Shown: positions 5,897-13,683 of the stretch, piece by piece
Position numbering within the stretch: the first letter of the stretch is position 1
Layout: the number at the start of each line of letters is the position of its first letter
Assembly (NCBI GenBank): GCA_947464515.1
Contig: CANHXF010000017.1
Location: forward strand, 1 to 14,102
Source of the DNA: Flavobacteriales bacterium
Lineage (GTDB): Bacteria; Bacteroidota; Bacteroidia; NS11-12g; UBA955
Length of the DNA stretch: 14,102 bases
Direction: 5' to 3'
Translations under genes and position numbers: made by a program
The notes under the pieces: model-generated
The model's database searches: none
The model's input: only the letters and a program-made list of their open reading frames with translations
Told to the model about the DNA's origin: nothing

Positions 5897-8314
5897 TTAT
5901 AATTTTTCCAAAATGAAATTGGTCATCCTGCGATACAAATGGAAACTCGCCGCGCGATCACCAATGCCATGGTTCCGATTTGGATATACCTCGCTATCGT
6001 ATTTCGCGCCAGATTTAATCATCGCATTGATCATTTCTGCCGAGTTTTGCCAATGCACGTTATCGTCGCCAGTGCCATGAACCAACAAGTAATTGCCTTT
6101 AATCCCGTCCGTAAAATTTAAAGGCGAGTTGTTCTCATATCCCAAAGGATTGTCGATGGGCCTACGCAAATATCGCTCAGTATAAATGTTGTCGTAAAAT
6201 TTCCAATGCGTAACAGGAGCCACTGCCACCGCGGCCTTAAATACGTCGCTGTGTTTGGTGATTGCGCTGCTGCTCATATATCCGCCGAAGCTCCAACCCC
6301 AAATGCCAATGCGGCCCGCATCAACGTAGGGGAGTTTTGCCATCTGTTTGGCGGCATAAGCGTGGTCCGTGCTTTCCAATAATCCCAATTCTAAATAGGT
6401 CGATTTCTTGAAAATTGCACCCTTTCTGCCAGTGCCACGATTGTCGACCACAGAAATTAAATACCCTTGTGAAGCCAAATATTGGTGGTAAAAGAAATTG
6501 CGACTGCCAAACTGATTTCGCACCTGATTGCTGCCCGGTCCACCGTATACAAACATTAATACGGGGTATTTCTTGCTCGCATCAAAATTGGGAGGATAAA
6601 TCGTGTAGGTGATTTGTTTATTGAGCAACTGCTGATGAATTTCGTATTGAGCAATTGCAGTTTTCGCATCCCATCCGTTTTGCGCGGCCAAGTGCCAAAA
6701 TTCGGTCTTCCAATATCCGGTAACGCTGGTGTCGGTGGCATATTCATCGAACTTCACCTGGCCCAAATTCAAAGATTTCATTTTCTCAGACCAAGCGGAA
6801 TTTAGCTCGACGTCTTTGCTCCATTTGCCGTCCATCCGTTTGATGCGATGCTCTACGATGGGTGATTTGCTATTGTTACTGCGCGATTCGGTATAGTAAA
6901 TGGCATTTGGACCCAATGATACGTTGTAATTGAAGCCGGGTTCCGTGAGTCGTTTCTTGCCTTTCCCGTTCAAGCCGATGCAATACACGTGATCATCAAT
7001 CATCGATTGCTCGCTGCTGCTGTATACGATGCTTTTCGTTGCGTCAACATAGCCCAAGAATCGAATCACATCAAAAGGACCAGAAGTAAGGGCCTTAGAA
7101 TAGCGTTGGGTTGCAGCACAATTGGGCGATACATTGCCTTTTTCGATGCATTCGCTGTAATCATGCAAGTACAAATGATTGAATCCCGATTTCTCGCTGC
7201 TGTAAATAAATTGGGTTGTTTTTGGGATAAAAGTCAAGTTGTCGGTGATTTCCACATAAGCAGAATCCACTTCTTCCAAGATTAAATTGCAATCGCCCGA
7301 CACAGGGCTACAAAAAAGCAATTCCCAATGGTTTTGCCAACGGTTCAATCGCTGTATGCTCAAGAACTGGTCGGTTTGTGTCCACTGGATACGAGGCAAA
7401 TACTGGTCTTTTTCGCTATTTGTCTTTGCGATGCGAGTTTGGTTGTCGTTTAGGCTGTAAACATGCACATCCACTTTGGCATTGTCCTCTCCGGCCTTTG
7501 GATATTTCCAATGCGTTTGAGAGGGGTAGAGTTCTTTGCTGTTGAACATGTCCATTGAAAATTCCTTTACCTTGCTCTCATCGAAGTGATAAAAAGCGAG
7601 GAAGCTGCCACTGGGCGACCAGCGCATGCCGTTGTCCATCGTGAATTCCTCTTCGTAAACCCAGTCCACCGCACCGTTGATGATTTTATTTTCCTCACCG
7701 TCGGTTGTGATTTGTGTCTCTTTGGCGGCGAGTAAATCGTAGATGAAAACGTTGTTATTTTTCACATAGGCGATGCGTTTGTTATCCGGTGAAAGGGTTG
7801 GATAACGCATACGTTCGGGTATGTAGGTGATTTTATGATTCTGTAAGTCAACAACATAGCATTTTGCGGTGAATGAATGTCGATACACCTGCTGCATCTC
7901 GTACTGAACCACCATGAACTTTTCATCACTGCTAATTTCATAGCTTCCTTGGGGGGGAGTTTTATCAAACCAATGTGCATCGAACAATACAATTGGCGTA
8001 TTTGATTTCCCTTCGATGTCTTTTTTGATCAACGACCAAGCAATGGGTGAATTGGAAGTTTTCTTATCCGAAGGTTGCGGTTCTTCCAGTTTTAATTCGA
8101 TGAAGTGTTTTCCATCGGGTGCGAATTCGCCAAAGTTTCCTGGTTTTGGATACAGAGATGGGTCCTTGAAAATGCTTTCCAGTGTTAGAGTGCTGGATTT
8201 TGTAATCGCCGATGGTCCGGGATTTTGGATCCTAGTATCCGTTTGAGCGGTAACTGGATGGGTGAATAAGAACCCTGAAACCAATAAGCCGATCCATAAA
8301 AGTCCTTTTTTCAT
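5897..8314 (-). CDS. S9 family peptidase, dipeptidyl peptidase IV-like, exported
   Basis: This 805-residue serine exopeptidase has a signal peptide (basic MKKG start, hydrophobic core, cleavage likely after VTA at residue 23), placing it in the periplasm or outside. The N-terminal beta-propeller (about 40-575) includes DWVYEEEF with Glu221-Glu223, the acidic motif that anchors the substrate's free amino end in DPP IV. The C-terminal alpha/beta hydrolase (about 585-805) has the oxyanion Tyr in FVYGGPGS, the nucleophile Ser675 in GWSFGG, Asp750 in HGTGDDNVHW and His782 in NRNHGI, a complete triad. DPP IV-type enzymes release X-Pro or X-Ala dipeptides from peptides. The gene starts 9 bp after the kup stop codon with no room for a separate promoter, so the two are probably co-transcribed. 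The catalytic assignment is firm; exact DPP IV specificity is inferred from the Glu motif. Confidence 0.93.
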   Translation of the reverse strand: MKKGLLWIGLLVSGFLFTHPVTAQTDTRIQNPGPSAITKSSTLTLESIFKDPSLYPKPGNFGEFAPDGKHFIELKLEEPQPSDKKTSNSPIAWSLIKKDIEGKSNTPIVLFDAHWFDKTPPQGSYEISSDEKFMVVQYEMQQVYRHSFTAKCYVVDLQNHKITYIPERMRYPTLSPDNKRIAYVKNNNVFIYDLLAAKETQITTDGEENKIINGAVDWVYEEEFTMDNGMRWSPSGSFLAFYHFDESKVKEFSMDMFNSKELYPSQTHWKYPKAGEDNAKVDVHVYSLNDNQTRIAKTNSEKDQYLPRIQWTQTDQFLSIQRLNRWQNHWELLFCSPVSGDCNLILEEVDSAYVEITDNLTFIPKTTQFIYSSEKSGFNHLYLHDYSECIEKGNVSPNCAATQRYSKALTSGPFDVIRFLGYVDATKSIVYSSSEQSMIDDHVYCIGLNGKGKKRLTEPGFNYNVSLGPNAIYYTESRSNNSKSPIVEHRIKRMDGKWSKDVELNSAWSEKMKSLNLGQVKFDEYATDTSVTGYWKTEFWHLAAQNGWDAKTAIAQYEIHQQLLNKQITYTIYPPNFDASKKYPVLMFVYGGPGSNQVRNQFGSRNFFYHQYLASQGYLISVVDNRGTGRKGAIFKKSTYLELGLLESTDHAYAAKQMAKLPYVDAGRIGIWGWSFGGYMSSSAITKHSDVFKAAVAVAPVTHWKFYDNIYTERYLRRPIDNPLGYENNSPLNFTDGIKGNYLLVHGTGDDNVHWQNSAEMINAMIKSGAKYDSEVYPNRNHGIGDRAASFHLYRRMTNFILEKL

Positions 8315-8323
8315 GGTGAAGTG

Positions 8324-10282
8324 TTAAATTCTTTTAAGTTTAGCCGTTGTTCGAGGTTTGATAATCACCGGTACCATTTCGTGCGTTACGACAGATCCAT
8401 CTAGGCCGAACCATTTTTCTGGTTTTCCCGCGAAGACCTTCATGCTGTCATAGGCTTGCATCACCAAATCGTCTACAATTGACAATTCGTTTTCTTGACT
8501 CATCTCCTCATCCACCAGTACGAAACGGAAATCTCCGAGGTGATTTTTGTCGATGAAGGCGTGGTAATAAGGATCCAAATCAATTTCTTCCTTATCAACC
8601 ATTTCTTGAATTACCATTCTCAAATAAACGCTTATTTTCTGTTGCACGCGGAATCCCAATCTAAATCGAACCCGAATGATATCGTTCTTTTCAATCACAT
8701 TTACTTTGTATTCCATGGTGTAGGGTTCATCGGTTAATTCGATGTTCACAAACCAGTAGAAATCCGCACGTTTGGGTCGTTTGTATAGGATAGAATAAAT
8801 CAATGGAGATTCTACTTCGTCGTCTCGTTGTGCCTTACTCAAATAAACCAAGTGGGTTGCAAATTTGGGAAGCGTAGTATCCTGGCTTAAAGCGCGCAAT
8901 TTATCGCGATAGCTGGTTAGTTTTTCTGTCACAACCATCGATTGTTTGATGTGTCCGCCTCGGAAACTGATATACATAACGAGAATAATACCGATTCCTA
9001 TGAGCAAAGTGACAAAACCGCCGTCGGCGAATTTGTGGAGATTGGCGATCAGGAACGCGATTTCAACCGTCATAAAGACAGCCATAATCATCAAAACGAG
9101 AATCATTGGCCAGCGTTGTTTTTTGAGATAGTAATATAACAGAATGGACGTCATTAGCATGGTGACAGTTATCGCCAAGCCATAGGCGGCTTCCATTCCC
9201 GCAGATTCTTTGAATATTAAAACGATCATGATGCAACCAATCAATAGGGCGTTGTTAACTACTGGGATGTAGATCTGACCTTTGACATTGGTTGGGAATT
9301 TTACGGTGAATTTTGGGAAGAAATGCAATCGAATGGCTTCAGAAACCAAAGTGAAAGACCCAGAAATTAAGGCTTGCGATGCAATGATGGCCGCAACAGT
9401 AGCAATGGCGATACCGGCGGGGAGGAACCAATCGGGCATCATTCCATAGAAGGGTTTTTGACCATTTAAGGTTGTTCCTGTTCTTGCGATCAACCAAGCG
9501 CCTTGTCCAAAATAATTCAGTAGTAAAGTGGTTTTAACAAATATCCAAGATACGCGGATGTTCTTCTTGCCGCAGTGTCCAAGGTCTGAGTATAGGGCTT
9601 CAGCTCCAGTTGTGCAGAGGAAAACAGCGCCAAGTAATACAAATGCATTGGGGCTTGATTTGAGGAAATAGACGACATAAATTGGGTTAAAAGCCGCCAA
9701 GACTTCTGGGTGCTTCACGATTTCGCCGAAGCCTAAAACTCCGAGCATCGAAAACCAAACCAACATGATGGGGCCAAAGAATTTGCCCACGGCATTCGTT
9801 CCTACGCGCTGAAATAGGAAAATGACACAAATAATGGCGATGATGATGGGGACCGTCTCGATATGACTGAGGTCGTATTTATAACCATTCGCAGGTGTAA
9901 TGTATTTCAAACCTTCCACAGCGGAAGCAACTGAAATTGGGGGTGTTATGATTCCATCGGCCAAAAGCATCGCGCCGCCAACCACTGTGCCAACCACTAG
10001 ATAGGGGAAACGACGTCTTAATAAACTAAACAAGGAGAAAATTCCACCTTCCCCTTTGTTATCGGCTTGAAGCGTTAATATTACGTATTTTATGGTTGTT
10101 TGGAGCGTGAGAGTCCAAAAGACTGCGCTCAATCCTCCTAAAATCAAGGTGTTATTAATGGGCTTTTCTCCCATGATAGCACTCATTACGTAAAGAGGGG
10201 AAGTTCCGATATCGCCAAAGATGATACCTAAGGTAATCAGAAGGCCAGCACCGGTGACCTTGTTAATAGAGGAGTGACTCAT
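8324..10282 (-). CDS. kup: KUP/HAK/KT family potassium transporter
   Basis: This 652-residue inner-membrane protein imports K+, probably with protons. The family signature GDIGTSPLY is at residues 23-31 in the first membrane helix. About 12 hydrophobic segments can be counted between residues 12 and 440, including LLADGIITPPISV (107-119), CTTGAEALYSDLGHCG (223-238), YFGQGAWLI (257-265) and IASQALISGSF (300-310), all typical of Kup. A hydrophilic cytosolic C-terminal domain runs from about 441 to 652, where KUP proteins carry a region implicated in regulation. The length is slightly more than that of E. coli Kup. It is the first gene of a probable two-gene unit with the S9 peptidase and is divergent from glnN. 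The ATG at 10282 is chosen because the helix with GDIGTSPLY follows at the normal distance. Confidence 0.95.
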   Translation of the reverse strand: MSHSSINKVTGAGLLITLGIIFGDIGTSPLYVMSAIMGEKPINNTLILGGLSAVFWTLTLQTTIKYVILTLQADNKGEGGIFSLFSLLRRRFPYLVVGTVVGGAMLLADGIITPPISVASAVEGLKYITPANGYKYDLSHIETVPIIIAIICVIFLFQRVGTNAVGKFFGPIMLVWFSMLGVLGFGEIVKHPEVLAAFNPIYVVYFLKSSPNAFVLLGAVFLCTTGAEALYSDLGHCGKKNIRVSWIFVKTTLLLNYFGQGAWLIARTGTTLNGQKPFYGMMPDWFLPAGIAIATVAAIIASQALISGSFTLVSEAIRLHFFPKFTVKFPTNVKGQIYIPVVNNALLIGCIMIVLIFKESAGMEAAYGLAITVTMLMTSILLYYYLKKQRWPMILVLMIMAVFMTVEIAFLIANLHKFADGGFVTLLIGIGIILVMYISFRGGHIKQSMVVTEKLTSYRDKLRALSQDTTLPKFATHLVYLSKAQRDDEVESPLIYSILYKRPKRADFYWFVNIELTDEPYTMEYKVNVIEKNDIIRVRFRLGFRVQQKISVYLRMVIQEMVDKEEIDLDPYYHAFIDKNHLGDFRFVLVDEEMSQENELSIVDDLVMQAYDSMKVFAGKPEKWFGLDGSVVTHEMVPVIIKPRTTAKLKRI

Positions 10283-10318
10283 TGTTTTAGTGGGGCGAAT
10301 TTAATGTGTAAATGCACG

Positions 10319-10326
10319 CCAATGTA
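10319..10326 (-). promoter_or_regulatory. Possible -7 promoter element for the kup-peptidase unit
   Basis: On the minus strand this reads TACATTGG, one base off TAnnTTTG, about 37 bases before the kup ATG at 10282. It lies in the 209-bp divergent region between kup and glnN, which otherwise shows no strong repeat or riboswitch-like structure. Confidence 0.25.
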
Positions 10327-10453
10327 GAAATTCTATAAGTATGTGTTTTTTTTGTTCATAACTGTGAAGTCCGCCAAATTTCTGTGGAATTGGATGTGGG
10401 CAACTGGGTGATAGAAACATAATATAAATGTAGAAATGACAATTATTATTTAA

Positions 10454-10461
10454 GAACTTTG
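10454..10461 (+). promoter_or_regulatory. Probable -7 promoter element for glnN
   Basis: GAACTTTG differs at one base from TAnnTTTG. It would start transcription near 10467-10469, giving a leader of about 25 nt to the ATG at 10492. An in-frame TTG at 10459-10461 lies inside this box and would be upstream of the transcript, which argues against it as the start codon. Confidence 0.4.
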
Positions 10462-10491
10462 CACCATCCTTTTGAAAACATACTAACGATA

Positions 10492-12660
10492 ATGGCGAAA
10501 AAATCTTCCAGTTCAGTTACGACCGAGTATTCGGTGAATCACAATGGTATCAGTACTTATTATGCAGACCTCGTTTTTGGTCCAACCGCGCAGTCCAATT
10601 ATTTGTCGGCTGAAGTGTGTTTGGCAATCCAAGAAGCGGCTAGCCATGGTAAACCCATCAGCAGAGAGACTGCCGACGAGGTGGCTGCTGGTATGCAGGC
10701 TTGGGCATTGGAGTTGGGCGCAACGCATTATACACACTGGTTTCAGCCATTGAGAGGAACAACTGCAGAAAAGCACGATAGTTTCTTTGAACCTACAGGT
10801 GTGGATACTGGAATGGAGAAGTTTGGTGGAAAAGCCTTAGCTCAGCAAGAGCCCGATGCAAGTTCTTTTCCAAGTGGTGGTATTAGAAATACTTTTGAAG
10901 CACGCGGATATACTGCCTGGGATCCTAGTTCTCCTGCTTTCATCATGCCAAAGGCTGGTGCAAAGACATTGTGTATTCCTACCGTATTTGTGAGTTATAC
11001 AGGAGAGGCGTTGGATTATAAGGCGCCCTTGCTTAAATCTGTCGCCTTCTTGAAGTCAGCGTCTACCGATGTATGTCATTATTTTGATAAAAACGTAAAA
11101 ACGTGTTCTATCTCTTTGGGCATCGAACAGGAATATTTCTTGGTTGATGAACAGCAATTCAAGAGTCGTCCCGACCTAATGTTCGCCGGCCGTACCTTGA
11201 TCGGAAACAGCCCGGCCAAAGGACAGCAATTGGAAGATCATTATTTCGGTAGCATTCCCAATCGTGTGTTGGCATTTATGGCGGATTTTGAAGAGCGTGC
11301 CCATTTGTTGGGAATTCCTTTGAGAACCCGTCACAATGAAGTCGCACCGGCCCAGTTCGAATGTGCTCCTCAATATGAAGATATGAATTTGGCTGTGGAT
11401 CACAACTCGTTGTTGATGGATTTGATGGAGAGTGTTGCTTCGGATCATCAATTGCGCGTTTTGCTTCATGAAAAACCTTACAAAGGGATCAATGGAAGCG
11501 GAAAGCACAACAACTGGAGTATTATCACCGATACCGGGGTAAATGTGCTCGCACCTGGCAATAGCCCTGAAAGCAATTTGCAATTCTTGACGTTTTTTGT
11601 CAATACGATTAAGGCAGTGCACGACCACCGCGATTTGTTGCGTGCAAGTATCGCAACGGCGGCCAACGATCACCGTTTGGGGGCCAACGAAGCACCACCG
11701 GCAATCATGAGTGTGTTTGTGGGTCATACCTTGGAGAATGTGTTGAATGATTTTGAAGCGAATGCCAAAACGGCGACAAAGGCTGGGGTTTCAGCGACAA
11801 TCAACGTGCCGAATATTCCAGAAATTTTGTTCGATAATACCGATAGAAATCGTACATCGCCATTTGCTTTTACCGGAAATAAATTCGAATTCCGCGCTGT
11901 GGGAAGTTCAGACAATTGCTCAAGTTCTATGGTTGTGTTGAATACGATTATGGCCAATCAGTTGAAGCAGTTTAAGTCCGAAGTTGATGCGATTTTGAAA
12001 TCGAAAAAAGGAATGAAAGTGGAAGATGCAATCAAAGGCATTTTGCGCGGATACATCGCCGACAGTCGTAAGATTTTGTTTGGTGGAAACGGTTACGGGG
12101 AAGAGTGGAAGAAAGAAGCCAAGAAGCGTGGACTGAGTAATATTACAACGACACCTGATGCTTTGAAGGCATATTTGACGCCTGCATCTACGTCGTTGTT
12201 TGTTGACAATGGCATTTTCTCTCACAGGGAATTGGAAGCGCGCACAGAAATTCGTTACGAGACGTATGTGTTGCGTTTGCAGATTGAAGGTCGTGTGATG
12301 AATGAATTGGTGAGTAGTTATGTGATTCCTGCTGCGGTGAATTACCAGAAGCGTTTGGCGGATAACGTAAATGCGTTGCAATCGATGGGATTGAAGAAGG
12401 ATAGCCACAAGGCGCAGACTGAGATTGTTGAATTTTTGGCAAAGCAGCTCAATCGCGTTTATGAATTGAACGAAAAGATGACGGCTGAGCGTGCGAAGGC
12501 GAACAATTTGGAGCATGCCGATCAGAAGGCGTTGGCCTATTGCAATAAGGTGAAGCCTATGTTTGATGACATTCGTGAGTGCTGCGATGAAATCGAAAGG
12601 GTTTGCGATGATGCGGAATGGACATTGCCTAAGTATCGCGAATTGCTTTCTTTGAGCTAA
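10492..12660 (+). CDS. glnN: Type III glutamine synthetase (GSIII)
   Basis: This 722-residue cytosolic enzyme condenses glutamate and ammonium to glutamine with ATP. The length fits GSIII, about 1.5 times a GlnA subunit. Visible signatures are GATHYTHWFQPL (residues 76-87), SFPSGGIRNTFEARGYTAWDP (125-145), the metal-binding GIEQEYFLVD (210-219), RHNEVAPAQFE (280-290), NGSGKHNNWS (334-343), ATAANDHRLGANEAPPAI (388-405) and DRNRTSPFAFTGNKFEFR (451-468). The C-terminal part has the extra helices of GSIII. The reading frame is open back to a TTG at 10459, but that codon falls in the promoter box, so the ATG at 10492 (MAKKSSSS) is preferred. It is divergent from kup and is followed by a rho-independent terminator. 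No PII or ammonium transporter gene is adjacent. Confidence 0.95.
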   Translation: MAKKSSSSVTTEYSVNHNGISTYYADLVFGPTAQSNYLSAEVCLAIQEAASHGKPISRETADEVAAGMQAWALELGATHYTHWFQPLRGTTAEKHDSFFEPTGVDTGMEKFGGKALAQQEPDASSFPSGGIRNTFEARGYTAWDPSSPAFIMPKAGAKTLCIPTVFVSYTGEALDYKAPLLKSVAFLKSASTDVCHYFDKNVKTCSISLGIEQEYFLVDEQQFKSRPDLMFAGRTLIGNSPAKGQQLEDHYFGSIPNRVLAFMADFEERAHLLGIPLRTRHNEVAPAQFECAPQYEDMNLAVDHNSLLMDLMESVASDHQLRVLLHEKPYKGINGSGKHNNWSIITDTGVNVLAPGNSPESNLQFLTFFVNTIKAVHDHRDLLRASIATAANDHRLGANEAPPAIMSVFVGHTLENVLNDFEANAKTATKAGVSATINVPNIPEILFDNTDRNRTSPFAFTGNKFEFRAVGSSDNCSSSMVVLNTIMANQLKQFKSEVDAILKSKKGMKVEDAIKGILRGYIADSRKILFGGNGYGEEWKKEAKKRGLSNITTTPDALKAYLTPASTSLFVDNGIFSHRELEARTEIRYETYVLRLQIEGRVMNELVSSYVIPAAVNYQKRLADNVNALQSMGLKKDSHKAQTEIVEFLAKQLNRVYELNEKMTAERAKANNLEHADQKALAYCNKVKPMFDDIRECCDEIERVCDDAEWTLPKYRELLSLS

Positions 12661-12694
12661 TTAGCAATAGATTTTAATGTGTGAACAAAATTGT

Positions 12695-12718
12695 AAAAAC
12701 TCCCGCGAGGGAGTTTTT
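12695..12718 (+). terminator. Rho-independent terminator of glnN
   Basis: A 10-bp stem, AAAAACTCCC (12695-12704) with GGGAGTTTTT (12709-12718), closes a GCGA loop, a GNRA-type tetraloop. The T run continues as ATTTTTG into the trxB promoter. It lies 34 bases after the glnN stop codon. The A run on the left may also let it work on the opposite strand. Confidence 0.85.
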
Positions 12719-12725
12719 ATTTTTG
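12718..12725 (+). promoter_or_regulatory. Bacteroidota -7 promoter element for trxB
   Basis: TATTTTTG is an exact TAnnTTTG match whose first T is the last base of the glnN terminator stem. It ends 11 bases before the trxB ATG (12736), so the leader should be only a few bases. An ATTG at 12690-12693 is the nearest -33-like sequence, 24 bases upstream. Confidence 0.55.
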
Positions 12726-12735
12726 CTACATCGTT

Positions 12736-13680
12736 ATGGAAAAAGTAGAGTGTTTAATTATTGGTAGCGGTCCTGCGGGATATACTGCGGCCATTTACGC
12801 GGCGCGTGCCGATATGAAGCCTGTGATGTACGAAGGTTTGCAGCCGGGCGGTCAGTTGACGATTACTACGGAGGTAGAAAATTATCCTGGGTTTCCGCAT
12901 GGTGTGCAAGGTCCTGAAATGATGGCGATGTTCAAAGAACAGGCGGTTCGTTTGGGTACTGATGTGCGTTTTGGGATGGTAACGTCGGTTGAATTCAAGC
13001 AAGGCGGTCCTCAAAAAGTGATCGTAGATGGAACCCACGAAATTGAAGCGCAAGCGGTAATTATTTCTACGGGTGCTAGTGCCAAATGGTTAGGAATTCC
13101 ATCAGAGCAAAGATTGAATGGTTCGGGTGTGAGTGCATGTGCTGTTTGCGATGGTTTCTTTTATCGCGGTCAGGATGTTGCGATTGTGGGAGCTGGCGAT
13201 ACAGCCTGCGAAGAAGCATCCTACCTATCAAAGATTTGCAGTAAAGTATATATGCTGGTTCGCAAAGAGGAGTTTAGGGCCTCTAAGGCGATGCAGCATC
13301 GCGTGATGACAACTCCGAATATCGAGGTGTTGTTTAATACTGAAACCGATGAGATTTTAGGTGATTTTGGTGTAGAGGCAGTGCGGGTGAAAAATAACCA
13401 AACCGGTGAAACGAGAGAGTTTCCAATCAAAGGGTTCTTTGTAGCGATCGGACATACTCCAAACACAGACATTTTCAAGCCTTATATCAATATGGATGAA
13501 CAGGGTTATATCATCACAACTCCAGGAACATCGTATACGAATGTTGAAGGGGTTTTCTGTTCAGGTGACGCCCAAGATAAGATTTATCGTCAGGCTGTTA
13601 CGGCGGCGGGAAGTGGGTGTATGGCTGCATTGGATGCTGAGCGTTGGTTAAGCGCCAAACATGCGGCACCCCAATCCTAA
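12736..13680 (+). CDS. trxB: Thioredoxin-disulfide reductase
   Basis: This 314-residue cytosolic flavoenzyme uses NADPH to reduce thioredoxin. The FAD-binding GSGPAGYTAAIYAARA (residues 10-25) is at the N-terminus, the redox-active CAVC (Cys135, Cys138, in SACAVCDGFF) is in the NADPH domain, and VGAGDTACEEASYL (151-164) is the second dinucleotide motif. The usual HRRxxxR 2'-phosphate clamp reads VRKEEFR (175-181): it keeps Arg176 and Arg181, with Lys at 177 and Val in place of His, so NADPH use remains likely. SGDAQDKIYRQAVTAAGSGCMAALDAE closes the FAD domain. It is transcribed from its own promoter directly after the glnN terminator, and a secreted-protein gene starts 3 bp downstream. Bcp (5354-5803) is a plausible downstream consumer of reduced thioredoxin. 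Confidence 0.95.
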   Translation: MEKVECLIIGSGPAGYTAAIYAARADMKPVMYEGLQPGGQLTITTEVENYPGFPHGVQGPEMMAMFKEQAVRLGTDVRFGMVTSVEFKQGGPQKVIVDGTHEIEAQAVIISTGASAKWLGIPSEQRLNGSGVSACAVCDGFFYRGQDVAIVGAGDTACEEASYLSKICSKVYMLVRKEEFRASKAMQHRVMTTPNIEVLFNTETDEILGDFGVEAVRVKNNQTGETREFPIKGFFVAIGHTPNTDIFKPYINMDEQGYIITTPGTSYTNVEGVFCSGDAQDKIYRQAVTAAGSGCMAALDAERWLSAKHAAPQS

Positions 13681-13683
13681 ACG

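Noticed and set aside
10459..10491. TTG-initiated N-terminal extension of glnN by 11 residues
   Set aside because: The TTG is the last part of the -7-like box GAACTTTG, so it would lie upstream of the transcript; the ATG at 10492 gives a normal GSIII N-terminus.
11176..11727. 183-residue reading frame antisense to glnN
   Set aside because: Its composition is typical of an antisense shadow, rich in His, Cys and Arg with no recognisable motif, and it opposes a strongly conserved gene.
11920..12516. 198-residue reading frame antisense to the 3' part of glnN
   Set aside because: No signal peptide, domain or promoter supports it; it is explained by the codon use of glnN on the other strand.
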